Positions 1-11,140 of a DNA stretch of 64,000 nucleotides are shown here, one piece after another. Location: positions 1-64,000 of the forward strand of contig NZ_LN908976.1 in assembly GCF_001486165.1 (NCBI RefSeq). The letters are read 5' to 3'. Position 1 is the stretch's first letter. Each line of letters begins with the position of its first letter. A program made the translations under genes and the position numbers. The DNA is from Bittarella massiliensis (ex Durand et al. 2017). Lineage in GTDB: Bacteria; Bacillota; Clostridia; Oscillospirales; Ruminococcaceae. Below the pieces are notes generated by a model. That model worked only from the letters and a program-made list of their open reading frames with translations. It had not been told where the DNA came from and made no database searches.

Positions 1-29
1 GAATAGACTGAATGAGAACCGCTTCACAA

Positions 30-2866
<2,837 letters not shown>

Positions 2867-3024
2867 TTTTTCTTCGGCTGTTCTCTCGACATAAATTGTA
2901 GTGTACCTAAAAACTTTCGCCTTTAGTTACCCTTTAGATTTCTATCGCAGTCTATTGCTTTATTCAGTTTTCAAGGTGCATTTTTGCTTGAGTCTTCCTT
3001 GTCTTTGCCCGGTTTCCCAGGCCG

Positions 3025-3101
<77 letters not shown>

Positions 3102-3183
3102 ATACTCAAGGGCGCTCCGCTTTCCTAGAAGTCAGTACTCCTTGTCCCTCCCACGATCACCTCTCGGCTCTCGCGTCCACCAA

Positions 3184-3259
3184 TGGTGGAGATGAGGAGG
3201 CTCGAACTCCTGACCCCCTGCGTGCAAGGCAGGTGCTCTCCCAGCTGAGCTACACCCCC
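3184..3259 (-). tRNA. tRNA-Ala (TGC)
   Basis: A 76 nt cloverleaf in the rRNA spacer, 5' of tRNA-Ile in the direction of transcription. The anticodon loop is CTTGCAC (anticodon TGC), CCA is encoded, and the T arm has GAGTTCGAGCC. An Ile plus Ala pair in the spacer is a common bacterial arrangement. Confidence 0.97.
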
Positions 3260-3303
3260 GTCTTCAACAAGGTTCCTCTTGCCTGAAAGTCTGTCTTCAC
3301 AGA

Positions 3304-3337
3304 CCTTCAAAATTGAACAATACTTGAAGCTCGAACG
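3304..3337 (-). other. 16S rRNA processing stem, 3' strand
   Basis: This stretch just 3' of 16S is nearly perfectly complementary to the 16S leader at 5012-5045, with two or three differences in about 34 nt. The pair would form the long stem that brackets 16S in the precursor and is cut by RNase III in known bacteria. Seen directly by comparing the two segments; the processing role is inferred from known rrn operons. Confidence 0.75.
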
Positions 3338-3347
3338 TCCCTCTCTT

Positions 3348-4882
<1,535 letters not shown>

Positions 4883-5011
4883 AGTTGTATCTAAACAGTG
4901 TTCCCACCGTTCAAACCTAAGCTCATTTCAAACTTGACGTTTAAAATTACTTCGCTTGGTGTTGTCTCTCAAAGAGACGCATCCAGTCCGTGATAGACCG
5001 GATTTTTAGGT

Positions 5012-5045
5012 CCGTTCAAGCTTCAGTATTGTTCAATTTTCAAGG
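5012..5045 (-). other. 16S rRNA processing stem, 5' strand
   Basis: Leader segment between the rrn promoters and 16S. It pairs with 3304-3337 on the other side of 16S, forming the precursor stem. Confidence 0.75.
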
Positions 5046-5072
5046 TCCGTTCGGCATCTCGCCGTGCCTTTT

Positions 5073-5101
5073 ATTATATCTCGCCGCCTTCTTTTTGTCA
5101 A
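5073..5101 (-). promoter_or_regulatory. rrn promoter P2
   Basis: On the minus strand: -35 TTGACA (5096-5101), 17 bp spacer, -10 TATAAT (5073-5078). This is an exact vegetative sigma consensus about 190 bp upstream of 16S. Confidence 0.9.
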
Positions 5102-5190
5102 CCCCTTTTTTCTCGCCTCTCGGCTCGAATCTCGGGGCCCACTCCTCGAAAACCGCACTCCCGTGCGCTTCCCTCCCGGACAGCTTTTGT

Positions 5191-5219
5191 ATAATACCAT
5201 GGCCTCCTCTTGCTGTCAA
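5191..5219 (-). promoter_or_regulatory. rrn promoter P1
   Basis: On the minus strand: -35 TTGACA (5214-5219), 17 bp spacer, -10 TATTAT (5191-5196). It lies 118 bp upstream of P2, giving the tandem promoter layout typical of rrn operons. The rest of 5102-5370 holds no gene that I can see. Confidence 0.85.
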
Positions 5220-5370
5220 TAGATTTTCGCCAGCTTTTTTCACTTTTTTGCGGGGTTATACACAAGGTAATCATTTTCCCCTTTTTGCAGCGGGATTCGG
5301 GGGGATTTTCTACCGTTCGTCAACTTTCTCCCCCCTTTTCCCCTTCCCTGCCCCGGCGGACGATCGCGCT

Positions 5371-5399
5371 TTGCAATCGGAGCGGAGCTGTGCTATACT
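5371..5399 (+). promoter_or_regulatory. metA promoter
   Basis: -35 TTGCAA (5371-5376), 17 bp spacer, -10 TATACT (5394-5399), with the metA start 61 bp after the -10. No SAM riboswitch or T-box fold was recognised upstream of metA. Confidence 0.75.
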
Positions 5400-5459
5400 T
5401 TTCCCATTCGCTCAAAGGGGGCCTTCGCCCCTACTATATAAGAGAAAGGAGAGCGGCTC

Positions 5460-6389
5460 ATGCCCATCAACATACCCGCCAGCCTGCCGGCGGCGGAAAC
5501 CCTCATTTCGGAGAACATCTTCATCATGACCCAGGAGCGGGCGGTGAGCCAGGACATCCGCCCCCTGCGCATCGCGATCCTCAACCTGATGCCCAAGAAG
5601 ATCGAGACCGAGACCCAGCTGCTGCGGGTGCTCTCCAACTCGCCCATCCAGGTGGATGTGGAGTTGGTGCAGACGGTGACCCACGTGTCCAAAAACACCC
5701 CGGGGGATCACCTGCTGAAATTCTACAAGAGCTTTGAGGACATTCGGGACGAGCGCTTCGACGGGATGATCATCACCGGGGCCCCAGTAGAGCAGCTCCC
5801 CTTTGAAGAGGTGGACTACTGGGAGGAGCTCTGCGAGCTGATGGAGTGGAGCAAGTCCCACGTCTACTCCACCTTTCACATCTGCTGGGGGGCGCAGGCG
5901 GGGCTCTACTACCACTACGGTATCGACAAGGTGCCCCTGGCGCAGAAGCAGTTCGGCCTCTTTCACCACCGGGTGCTGCAGCCGGAGCACCCGCTGCTGA
6001 CCGGCTTTGACGAGTGCTTCCTGGCCCCCCACTCCCGCCACACCGGGCTGCGGCGGGAGGACATCCTGGCGCGGCCGGAGCTGGAGCTGCTCACCGACTC
6101 GGAGGAGGCGGGGGTGCACATCATCGCCAGCAAAAACGGGCGGCAGTTCTTTGTCACCGGCCACTCGGAGTACGACCGCTACACCCTGCGGGGCGAGTAC
6201 CTGCGGGACCGGGAGGCAGGGCTGCCCACCGCGCCCCCCTGCAACTACTTCGCTGGGGACGACCCGGCGGGCGAGGTGCCCTTTGTCTGGCGCTCCCACG
6301 GGAGCCTGCTCTACACCAACTGGCTCAACTACTTTGTCTACCAGCGCACCCCCTACCACCTGGAGGAGTTGCGGCAGCTGGAAATCTAA
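5460..6389 (+). CDS. metA: homoserine O-acetyltransferase (MetA family)
   Basis: A 309 aa MetA-family enzyme that acylates homoserine in the cytoplasm, the first committed step of methionine synthesis. The catalytic triad is visible: Cys142 (in [10 protein letters not shown]), His235 and Glu237 (in TGHSEYDR). Residue 111 is Glu ([12 protein letters not shown]). In characterised MetA proteins Glu at this position goes with acetyl-CoA and Gly with succinyl-CoA, so I infer an acetyltransferase despite the usual succinyltransferase label. The ATG follows a good RBS (AAAGGAGAG), and the length matches the family. The gene is monocistronic, with its own promoter and a strong terminator. Confidence 0.95.
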   Translation: MPINIPASLPAAETLISENIFIMTQERAVSQDIRPLRIAILNLMPKKIETETQLLRVLSNSPIQVDVELVQTVTHVSKNTPGDHLLKFYKSFEDIRDERFDGMIITGAPVEQLPFEEVDYWEELCELMEWSKSHVYSTFHICWGAQAGLYYHYGIDKVPLAQKQFGLFHHRVLQPEHPLLTGFDECFLAPHSRHTGLRREDILARPELELLTDSEEAGVHIIASKNGRQFFVTGHSEYDRYTLRGEYLRDREAGLPTAPPCNYFAGDDPAGEVPFVWRSHGSLLYTNWLNYFVYQRTPYHLEELRQLEI

Positions 6390-6405
6390 ACGGTCACAGC
6401 AAAAC

Positions 6406-6452
6406 AGCGCCCTCCCCCGGCTACAGCAGTGCGGCGGGGGGAGGGCGCTTTT
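6406..6452 (+). terminator. metA terminator
   Basis: A 12-13 bp GC-rich stem (AGCGCCCTCCCCC with GGGGGAGGGCGCT) followed by TTTT, 17 bp after the metA stop. Confidence 0.85.
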
Positions 6453-6477
6453 CTGTAAAGCAGAGGGCGCAGGCCCC

Positions 6478-6795
6478 TCACAGGTAGGAGAGGTCGTCGA
6501 TTTGGTCGAAGAGTTGGCACTCGAGCGCTTTGAGGGCCTTGAGCCCCTCCTGCCGGCCCTGCCAGCGCCCCTCGGCCACCCCCTCCTCGAAGGCGTGGAG
6601 GTACTCCTGCTCCTCACAGACGAGAAGGACGTGCACCAACTGTTCGTAGAGGCGGGCGGGCTCGCCCCCTATCTGGTTGAAGGCGCGCTCGATTTCGTTC
6701 CACTGGGCGACAGCCCGCCGGTAGCTGGGGGAGTGCCGCCGCCGGCCCTCGAAAAAGGGCCGACTCTGCCGGTATGCCTTTTTGATGCTGTTCAT
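6478..6795 (-). CDS. hypothetical helical protein
   Basis: A 105 aa protein of unknown function. I chose the ATG at 6795 because GGAGG lies 8 nt upstream; the longer open frame to 6933 has no RBS. It is predicted to be almost wholly helical, with a basic N-terminus (SIKKAYRQSRPFFEGRRR) and an acidic C-terminus ending in DQIDDLSYL. It vaguely resembles short helical Clostridia proteins of the DUF6809 kind, but I see no diagnostic motif. It converges on metA and is divergent from the small ribbon-helix-helix gene at 6972. The intact frame and good RBS are the main reasons to call it real. Confidence 0.6.
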   Translation of the reverse strand: MNSIKKAYRQSRPFFEGRRRHSPSYRRAVAQWNEIERAFNQIGGEPARLYEQLVHVLLVCEEQEYLHAFEEGVAEGRWQGRQEGLKALKALECQLFDQIDDLSYL

Positions 6796-6971
6796 CCCCA
6801 TCCCCTCCCCCCACAGGATAGCGCGGCGGGAAGGTATCCGTCCAGTGTCGCGGCTGCACCCGCCCGTGTCATCAAATATGATACTACTTTTGATTATAGA
6901 AATATCCCTCCATTTTGAATATGATAAAACCATGGCATGAAACGGACAGGATGGAGAGGGGACGGTGGGCG

Positions 6972-7166
6972 ATGGGCTTTGAACTCAAAGCAATCAGTTA
7001 TAAGCGGGCGGACATCGCTCTGACCACCCGCTTTACAGAGCCCCTCTACGAGCAGCTCTGCGCCCTCAAGAAGCACACTGGCGTCCCTCTCAACTCCATT
7101 GTCCTGCAAGCCTGTGAGTATGCCCTCAAAGACCTGCCGGAGGAAATCAAGATGCCCTATAAGTAA
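6972..7166 (+). CDS. small ribbon-helix-helix-like protein
   Basis: A 64 aa protein starting MGFELKAISYKRADIALT. GGAGAGGG lies 11 nt upstream of the chosen ATG; an in-frame ATG at 6951 and a TTG at 6915 are alternatives. The segment from about residue 14 to 55 fits the ribbon-helix-helix pattern: a beta strand (ALTTRF), then a helix (EPLYEQLCALKKHTG) and a second helix (PLNSIVLQACEYALKDL). This fold is usual in small DNA-binding regulators such as Arc, CopG and antitoxins. No toxin-like partner is adjacent, so I would not call it an antitoxin. Fold assignment is by eye. Confidence 0.6.
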   Translation: MGFELKAISYKRADIALTTRFTEPLYEQLCALKKHTGVPLNSIVLQACEYALKDLPEEIKMPYK

Positions 7167-7182
7167 AGAGTAGGACCCATCA

Positions 7183-7218
7183 GAGAGACCGCACCGCCGA
7201 AACCGGCGGTCTCTTTTT
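7183..7218 (+). terminator. terminator after small RHH gene
   Basis: Stem AGAGACCG...CGCCG with CGGCGGTCTCT, one small bulge, then T6, starting 17 bp after the stop at 7166. Confidence 0.75.
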
Positions 7219-7297
7219 TGGGAAAAACGCCCCCTTGTGAAAATGGGGGGAGGGGGGTATAATGAGGACAACTCATTTCAGGGAGGGGAAGGGAAAA

Positions 7298-7729
7298 TTG
7301 GAGAACGAGCAGCTGCTCAAGCAGATTAGCGAGATGATGGGCGAACTGACCCAGCAGATGGAACGGATGGGGGACCAAATAAATCACCGAATCGACGGGG
7401 TGGAGAGCCACCTCAACCGTCGAATCGATCGACTGGAAATTCAATTGGGCCAACGGATGGATCGGATGGAGAGCCGGATGGACCGAATGGAAGGTCGGAT
7501 GGACCGAATGGAAGGCCATCTGGAACAGGTGAGAAAGACCGCGACGCGGACATCTGTGACCCAGGAAAACACAGTAATTCCCCAGCTAAAACAGTTGGCG
7601 GAGGGGCACACGGACTTAATGGACAAGATTGGCATTGTAGCCGAACACGTAGACCAAAACACCGATACCTGTGACCTGCACACAGTGCAGATCGCGGGGT
7701 TGCAGGAAAAGGTGAAGGCCCTGGCCTAG
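7298..7729 (+). CDS. coiled-coil protein of unknown function
   Basis: A 143 aa protein. TTG at 7298 (MENEQLLKQISEMM) is chosen because GGGAGGGGAAGGG precedes it; an upstream in-frame ATG at 7262 lacks a clear RBS. Residues about 5-85 form a continuous heptad pattern, including three near-identical seven-residue units (RMDRMEG/RMDRMES) encoded by 21 bp DNA repeats at about 7456-7515. The C-terminal part is also helical. No catalytic motif, signal peptide or membrane segment is seen. It may be a scaffold or oligomerisation protein. It converges with sigF. Confidence 0.65.
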   Translation: MENEQLLKQISEMMGELTQQMERMGDQINHRIDGVESHLNRRIDRLEIQLGQRMDRMESRMDRMEGRMDRMEGHLEQVRKTATRTSVTQENTVIPQLKQLAEGHTDLMDKIGIVAEHVDQNTDTCDLHTVQIAGLQEKVKALA

Positions 7730-7758
7730 CGCTCCCCCCTCCATTAAAATACATACAA

Positions 7759-7802
7759 AGCGCCCCGGCAGACGGTCTGGTCTGCCGGGGCGCTCTTTTT
7801 TT
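7759..7802. terminator. bidirectional terminator
   Basis: A 15 bp perfect stem (AGCGCCCCGGCAGAC with its complement) lies between the convergent coiled-coil gene and sigF. It has T8 on the plus side and a weaker T-rich stretch on the minus side. Confidence 0.85.
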
Positions 7803-7806
7803 GCAG

Positions 7807-8478
7807 TCATTCGGCGAGCATCTCCCGCAGGCGGGAGAGGATCTTCTTCTCCCTGCGGGAGACCTGCACCTGGGTCATGGAGAGGGCCTTCCCCACGTCG
7901 GCCTGGGTCTTTTCCTGGAAGTAGCGCAGCACCACGATCTGCCGCTCCACCGGTTCCAGGCGGCCCACCACCTCCCGCAGGGAGAGGCTGTCGGTGATCT
8001 TCTCCTCGCAGCAGGGGACCGGGATGTCGATGGTCTGCCCGGTCTCGTCCCCGGCGGTGAGGGAGACGGTGGGGTTGTAGATGCCGATGGCCTCGACGAT
8101 CTTCTCCTCCTCGATGCCCAGGGCCTGGGAGAGCTCGGCGATGGTGGGCTCCTCCCCCCGCTGGTGGGTCATGAGTTCCCGCTGGCGGGCCACCTTGAGG
8201 GAGACCTCTTTGAGGCTGCGGGAGACCTTGACGGCCCCCCCGTCCCGAAAGAGCCGCTTGATCTCCCCCAAAATCACCGGGACGGCATAGGTGGAGAACT
8301 TGTACCCCAGGCTGGGGTCAAAGCCGTCGCAGGCCTTGATGAGGCCCATGCACCCGGCCTGGTAGAGATCGTCGTACTCCACCCCCCGCCCCCGGAACCT
8401 GCCCGCACAGGCGTGGACGAGGCCGAGGTTTTCCTCTACGAACTTATCTCGCTGCTTTGCTGGCGATGCGCTTTTCAA
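7807..8478 (-). CDS. sigF: RNA polymerase sporulation sigma factor SigF
   Basis: A 223 aa sigma-70 family factor that directs the first forespore-specific transcription. Region 2 is clear (ENLGLVHACAGRF, GCMGLIKACDGFDPSLGYKFSTYAVP, GEIKRLFRDGGAVKVSRS) and region 4 ends QVQVSRREKKILSRLREM. Identity as SigF rather than SigG follows from its place as third gene of the spoIIA operon. The only good start is TTG at 8478, which overlaps spoIIAB by 35 nt, so translation is probably coupled. In B. subtilis, SpoIIAB holds the protein inactive until SpoIIAA releases it. Confidence 0.93.
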   Translation of the reverse strand: MKSASPAKQRDKFVEENLGLVHACAGRFRGRGVEYDDLYQAGCMGLIKACDGFDPSLGYKFSTYAVPVILGEIKRLFRDGGAVKVSRSLKEVSLKVARQRELMTHQRGEEPTIAELSQALGIEEEKIVEAIGIYNPTVSLTAGDETGQTIDIPVPCCEEKITDSLSLREVVGRLEPVERQIVVLRYFQEKTQADVGKALSMTQVQVSRREKKILSRLREMLAE

Positions 8479-8884
8479 GATAGACGCTGGTCCCCTTTCC
8501 GGACGTACTTCTCACCTGCAGACGGTCGGTGAACGCCTCCATAACCGCAAAGCCCATCCCCGCACGCTCCCCGGTGTCGCAGGTGGTGTAGAGGGGCTCC
8601 ATGGCCCGCTCGATGTCGGGGATGCCGCAGCCGGCGTCCCGGATGATGATGCGCACCCGGTTGTCGGGATAGATTTTTGCCGTTATGTAGATTTTGCCGA
8701 TGCAGTCTTTGTACCCGTGGACCACGCAGTTGGTCACCGCCTCGGAGACGGCGGTCTTGATGTCGCTGATCTCCTCCACCGTGGGGTCGAGCTGGGCGAT
8801 GAAGGCCGCCACCGCCACCCGGGCAAAGGACTCGTTCTGGGAGCGGCTCTCAAAAGCCAGCTTCATTTCATTTGTCGGTTTCAC
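8444..8884 (-). CDS. spoIIAB: anti-sigma F factor SpoIIAB
   Basis: A 146 aa GHKL-fold serine kinase and anti-sigma factor. The ATP-binding elements are present: N box (SEAVTNCVVHGY), G1 box (IIRDAGCGIPD) and G2 region (GERAGMGFAVM). In characterised systems it binds and inhibits SigF and phosphorylates SpoIIAA. The ATG is 16 nt after the spoIIAA stop. It is the middle gene of a three-gene operon, and its 3' end overlaps sigF. Confidence 0.95.
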   Translation of the reverse strand: MKPTNEMKLAFESRSQNESFARVAVAAFIAQLDPTVEEISDIKTAVSEAVTNCVVHGYKDCIGKIYITAKIYPDNRVRIIIRDAGCGIPDIERAMEPLYTTCDTGERAGMGFAVMEAFTDRLQVRSTSGKGTSVYLEKRIASKAAR

Positions 8885-8900
8885 TTCCTGGTTTCCTCCT

Positions 8901-9206
8901 CTATTCGATTCTGACGAGCTTGTCCAACCCCGAGAGGAGCAGGATCCGCCGGATGGTCCCCTTGGCCCCCTGCACCCGCAGCTCGCCCCCCTGTTGCTGC
9001 ATGGTCCGATAGCGGCCCATGACCAGGCCGACCCCCGAGGAGTCCATAAAGGTGATGCCGGAGAAGTCCAGCACCAGCAGTTTGGGGCCGAGGGACGCCA
9101 CCCGCTCGTCGATGGAGTCGCGAAAATAGCGGGCGGAGTGGTGGTCGATCTCCCCCTCCAAAAAGGCGGTGAGGGCCTCGCGGTCCCCCTGCAAGTTCAC
9201 ATTCAT
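8901..9206 (-). CDS. spoIIAA: anti-sigma F factor antagonist SpoIIAA
   Basis: A 101 aa STAS-domain protein. The DSSG motif holds Ser56, equivalent to the phosphorylated Ser58 of B. subtilis SpoIIAA, and the flanking sequence (FMDSSGVGLVMGRY) is classic. Unphosphorylated SpoIIAA frees SigF from SpoIIAB; the phosphatase SpoIIE is not in this window. ATG at 9206 follows GGGAGGT at 6 nt spacing; the longer open frame to 9278 is rejected. It is first in the operon, with a hairpin and T-tract 70 bp upstream in the leader. Confidence 0.95.
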   Translation of the reverse strand: MNVNLQGDREALTAFLEGEIDHHSARYFRDSIDERVASLGPKLLVLDFSGITFMDSSGVGLVMGRYRTMQQQGGELRVQGAKGTIRRILLLSGLDKLVRIE

Positions 9207-9275
9207 CTGCGCACCTCCCGCGCGTGTTCTCCGGGCGCGACGCCCGGGCAGGGCCTGTCCCCCTTTGGGATTTGA

Positions 9276-9327
9276 CAAAAAAAAGAGGACATCCCCTGGA
9301 ATACCTCTATCCTACGGGATGTCCTCT
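9276..9327 (-). terminator. terminator-like hairpin upstream of spoIIA
   Basis: A perfect 12 bp stem (AGAGGACATCCC / GGGATGTCCTCT) with a 20 nt loop, followed on the minus strand by T8. It sits 70 bp upstream of spoIIAA with no minus-strand gene feeding into it for more than 1.8 kb. It could be an attenuator in the spoIIA leader, the end of a small RNA from 9330-9460, or insulation against read-through from the folC side. Confidence 0.7.
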
Positions 9328-9409
9328 GCAATTTTTGCCGAAACGGGGGCCTCTGCCCCGGTTTCCATTTTTCCCCGCCCGCTGCCGTCGCAGAGACCGG
9401 GAGATGTGG

Positions 9410-9415
9410 TAGAAT
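9410..9415 (+). promoter_or_regulatory. extended -10 promoter candidate for the AraC-type gene
   Basis: TAGAAT preceded by TGG (extended -10 form TGnTAGAAT). No good -35 is present, so this is tentative. Confidence 0.4.
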
Positions 9416-9529
9416 GGTGTCGACAGTCATCCCCCAGCCGCCGGGCGGACAGAAGAGAGCATGTCCTGTCGGGTCTCTCCCCCAGCGATGCGGTATGATG
9501 GGGACACACAGACAGAGGAGGCGGTTTCA

Positions 9530-10387
9530 GTGGACTGGGTCGCGGGGATCGGCAGGGCCATCGACTACATCGAGGGGCATCTCGACGGCGAACTCACAAT
9601 GGAGGAGATCGCGGGGCAGGCGTTGCTCTCCCCCTTTTACTTTCAGCGGGGGTTCTGCATGCTCTGCGGCTTTTCGGTGGGCGAGTACATCCGGCTGCGG
9701 CGGCTCTCCCTGGCCGGGAGCGAGCTGGCCTCCACCGATGCCCGGGTCATCGACCTGGCCCTCAAGTACGGCTACGAGTCCCCGGACAGCTTTACCAAGG
9801 CCTTTGCCCGGTTTCACGGTGCCACCCCCACGGCTGTGCGCAGGGGCGGGGCGACGGTCCGGACGTTCGCCCCGCTGAAACTCAAATTTTCACTGAAAGG
9901 CGGTCCCAGCATGGAGTACAAAATTGTCGACAGAGATTCCTTTCCCGTTTTGGGGGTGTCGGAGACCTTCTCCTACGAGGGGGCAGACCAGGCCATCCCG
10001 CAGTTTTGGACCGAGCACTTTGCCAGTGGCAGAGGGGATGTGGTACAGGGCACCTACGGCATCTGCATTGACGAGCCAATGGAGGGCGACCAGTTTGAAT
10101 ACCTGATTGCGGACGACTGCCCGCCAAACACCGCCGCGCCGGAGGGGTTTGTGGTCCGGGAGATCCCGGCCCACCGCTGGGCGGTGTTCCCCTGCAAAGG
10201 GGCGATGCCCCAGGCCCTGCACCGGGTGCACGAACAGGTCTTTTCCGAGTGGCTGCCCACCTGCGGGGACTACGAGATCGCCGCGGGCTACAACATCGAG
10301 TGGTACAGCGACCCCGCGCAGTTCCCCAAGGGGATGGACGACGAAGCCTACCTCAGCGAAATCTGGATCCCCGTCAGGCGAAAGTAG
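9530..10387 (+). CDS. AraC family transcriptional regulator with GyrI-like effector domain
   Basis: A 285 aa regulator. Residues about 5-105 hold two helix-turn-helix units of the AraC/XylS type (LTMEEIAGQALLSPFYFQRGF and VIDLALKYGYESPDSFTKAFARFHGATP). Residues about 130-285 form an effector-binding domain of the GyrI/Rob/SOUL type (AHRWAVFPCKGAMP, EIAAGYNIEWY). Such fusions usually sense small hydrophobic or cationic compounds; the ligand here is unknown. GTG at 9530 is chosen because AGAGGAGG lies 8-9 nt upstream. It is a single gene with a very strong terminator and no adjacent transporter that would be an obvious target. Confidence 0.9.
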   Translation: MDWVAGIGRAIDYIEGHLDGELTMEEIAGQALLSPFYFQRGFCMLCGFSVGEYIRLRRLSLAGSELASTDARVIDLALKYGYESPDSFTKAFARFHGATPTAVRRGGATVRTFAPLKLKFSLKGGPSMEYKIVDRDSFPVLGVSETFSYEGADQAIPQFWTEHFASGRGDVVQGTYGICIDEPMEGDQFEYLIADDCPPNTAAPEGFVVREIPAHRWAVFPCKGAMPQALHRVHEQVFSEWLPTCGDYEIAAGYNIEWYSDPAQFPKGMDDEAYLSEIWIPVRRK

Positions 10388-10397
10388 GGACTTTGCC

Positions 10398-10447
10398 AAA
10401 GGGGCGAGGGGGAGAGCAGCAACTGCTCTCCCCCTCGCCCCTTTTTT
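10398..10447. terminator. strong terminator, 22 bp stem
   Basis: AAAGGGGCGAGGGGGAGAGC... is perfectly complementary to the following arm across a 3 nt loop (10398-10419 with 10423-10444). A-rich and T-rich flanks could serve transcription from either side. Confidence 0.9.
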
Positions 10448-10567
10448 GCTGTCTCCCCCGCCGACAAAGCGGCCGGTCCCGCTCCCCCTGGGCCCAGATC
10501 GCACCCTCTCCTTCTGCCGCAGGGGCGCTCATCTACGAGGGCCAATCGAGAAGCGCCGTCCAGGTGG

Positions 10568-10853
10568 GAAAGACTCCTGCCCCCCGCTGCCCGAGGGGTC
10601 CACCTTCCTCCCTCAAATGGCGTGTTGCCCAGGCGGGAGGAAACTGCAGACGGCCAGCAACTCCTCGAGCGACGGCTTGGCTCGGGCGGCCATGGCTTCT
10701 TCCGGCGAGCCATCAAAGCAACGCGGCTTTGAGAGAGCTACCAAGTAGAGCCGAGCAAGCAAGCGCCCTAAAGAGGTGAGTTCCACCTCTCCCCGACCAC
10801 CCCGTCAAAGTCCATACCACTTTTTCCTGCCACCCAAGCGGTGAAGCGGTCTT
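10568..10853 (-). pseudogene. decayed copy 3 of the folC 3' end
   Basis: Third and most degenerate repeat of the folC tail region. The AGACGGCCAG landmark falls at 10648, against 10934 (AGACGACCAG) in copy 2 and 11221 in folC, giving a period of 286-287 bp. The block from 10708 to about 10790 matches copy 2 (10994 to about 11075) almost base for base. On the minus strand the residues correspond to a degraded LEELLAVC segment of FolC. It has no start codon and no intact frame of its own. Confidence 0.7.
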
Positions 10854-11140
10854 CTACCTGTCGGGCGCCCTCTCTCCCCCACCCATGGCCAGAAGGAGGG
10901 GCCGCGCCTCGCTCGCCAGGTAGAGGGAGCCGCAGACGACCAGCAATCCCTCGGGCGGCAGCCCTGCACAGGCGGCCAGGGCCCCTTCCAGCGAGCCATC
11001 AAAGCAACGCAGCTTTGAGAGAGCTACCAAGTAGAGCCGGGTAGGCAAGCGCCCTAAAGAGGTAAGTTCCACCTCTTCCCGGCCACCCCGCCAAAAGCCC
11101 GCGCCGATTTTCCCCACCGCCCAAGTGGCGAAACGGTCTT
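10854..11140 (-). pseudogene. copy 2 of the folC 3' end
   Basis: A 287 bp tandem copy directly downstream of the folC stop. Read on the minus strand its last part encodes PPEGLLVVCGSLYLASEAR and ends GERAPDR plus stop, against LPPEGLLAVCGSLYLASEAR and GERTPDR in folC. The first part (VEDRFATWAVGKIGAGFW) has no counterpart in folC. There is no start codon or RBS, so it is a duplicated gene end rather than a gene. Confidence 0.8.

Noticed and set aside
5220-5459. SAM riboswitch or T-box upstream of metA
   Set aside because: No conserved core or specifier/terminator arrangement was seen. Only a simple promoter is visible.
6478-7166. Toxin-antitoxin pair
   Set aside because: The small ribbon-helix-helix gene and the neighbouring helical gene are divergent, and neither shows a toxin motif.
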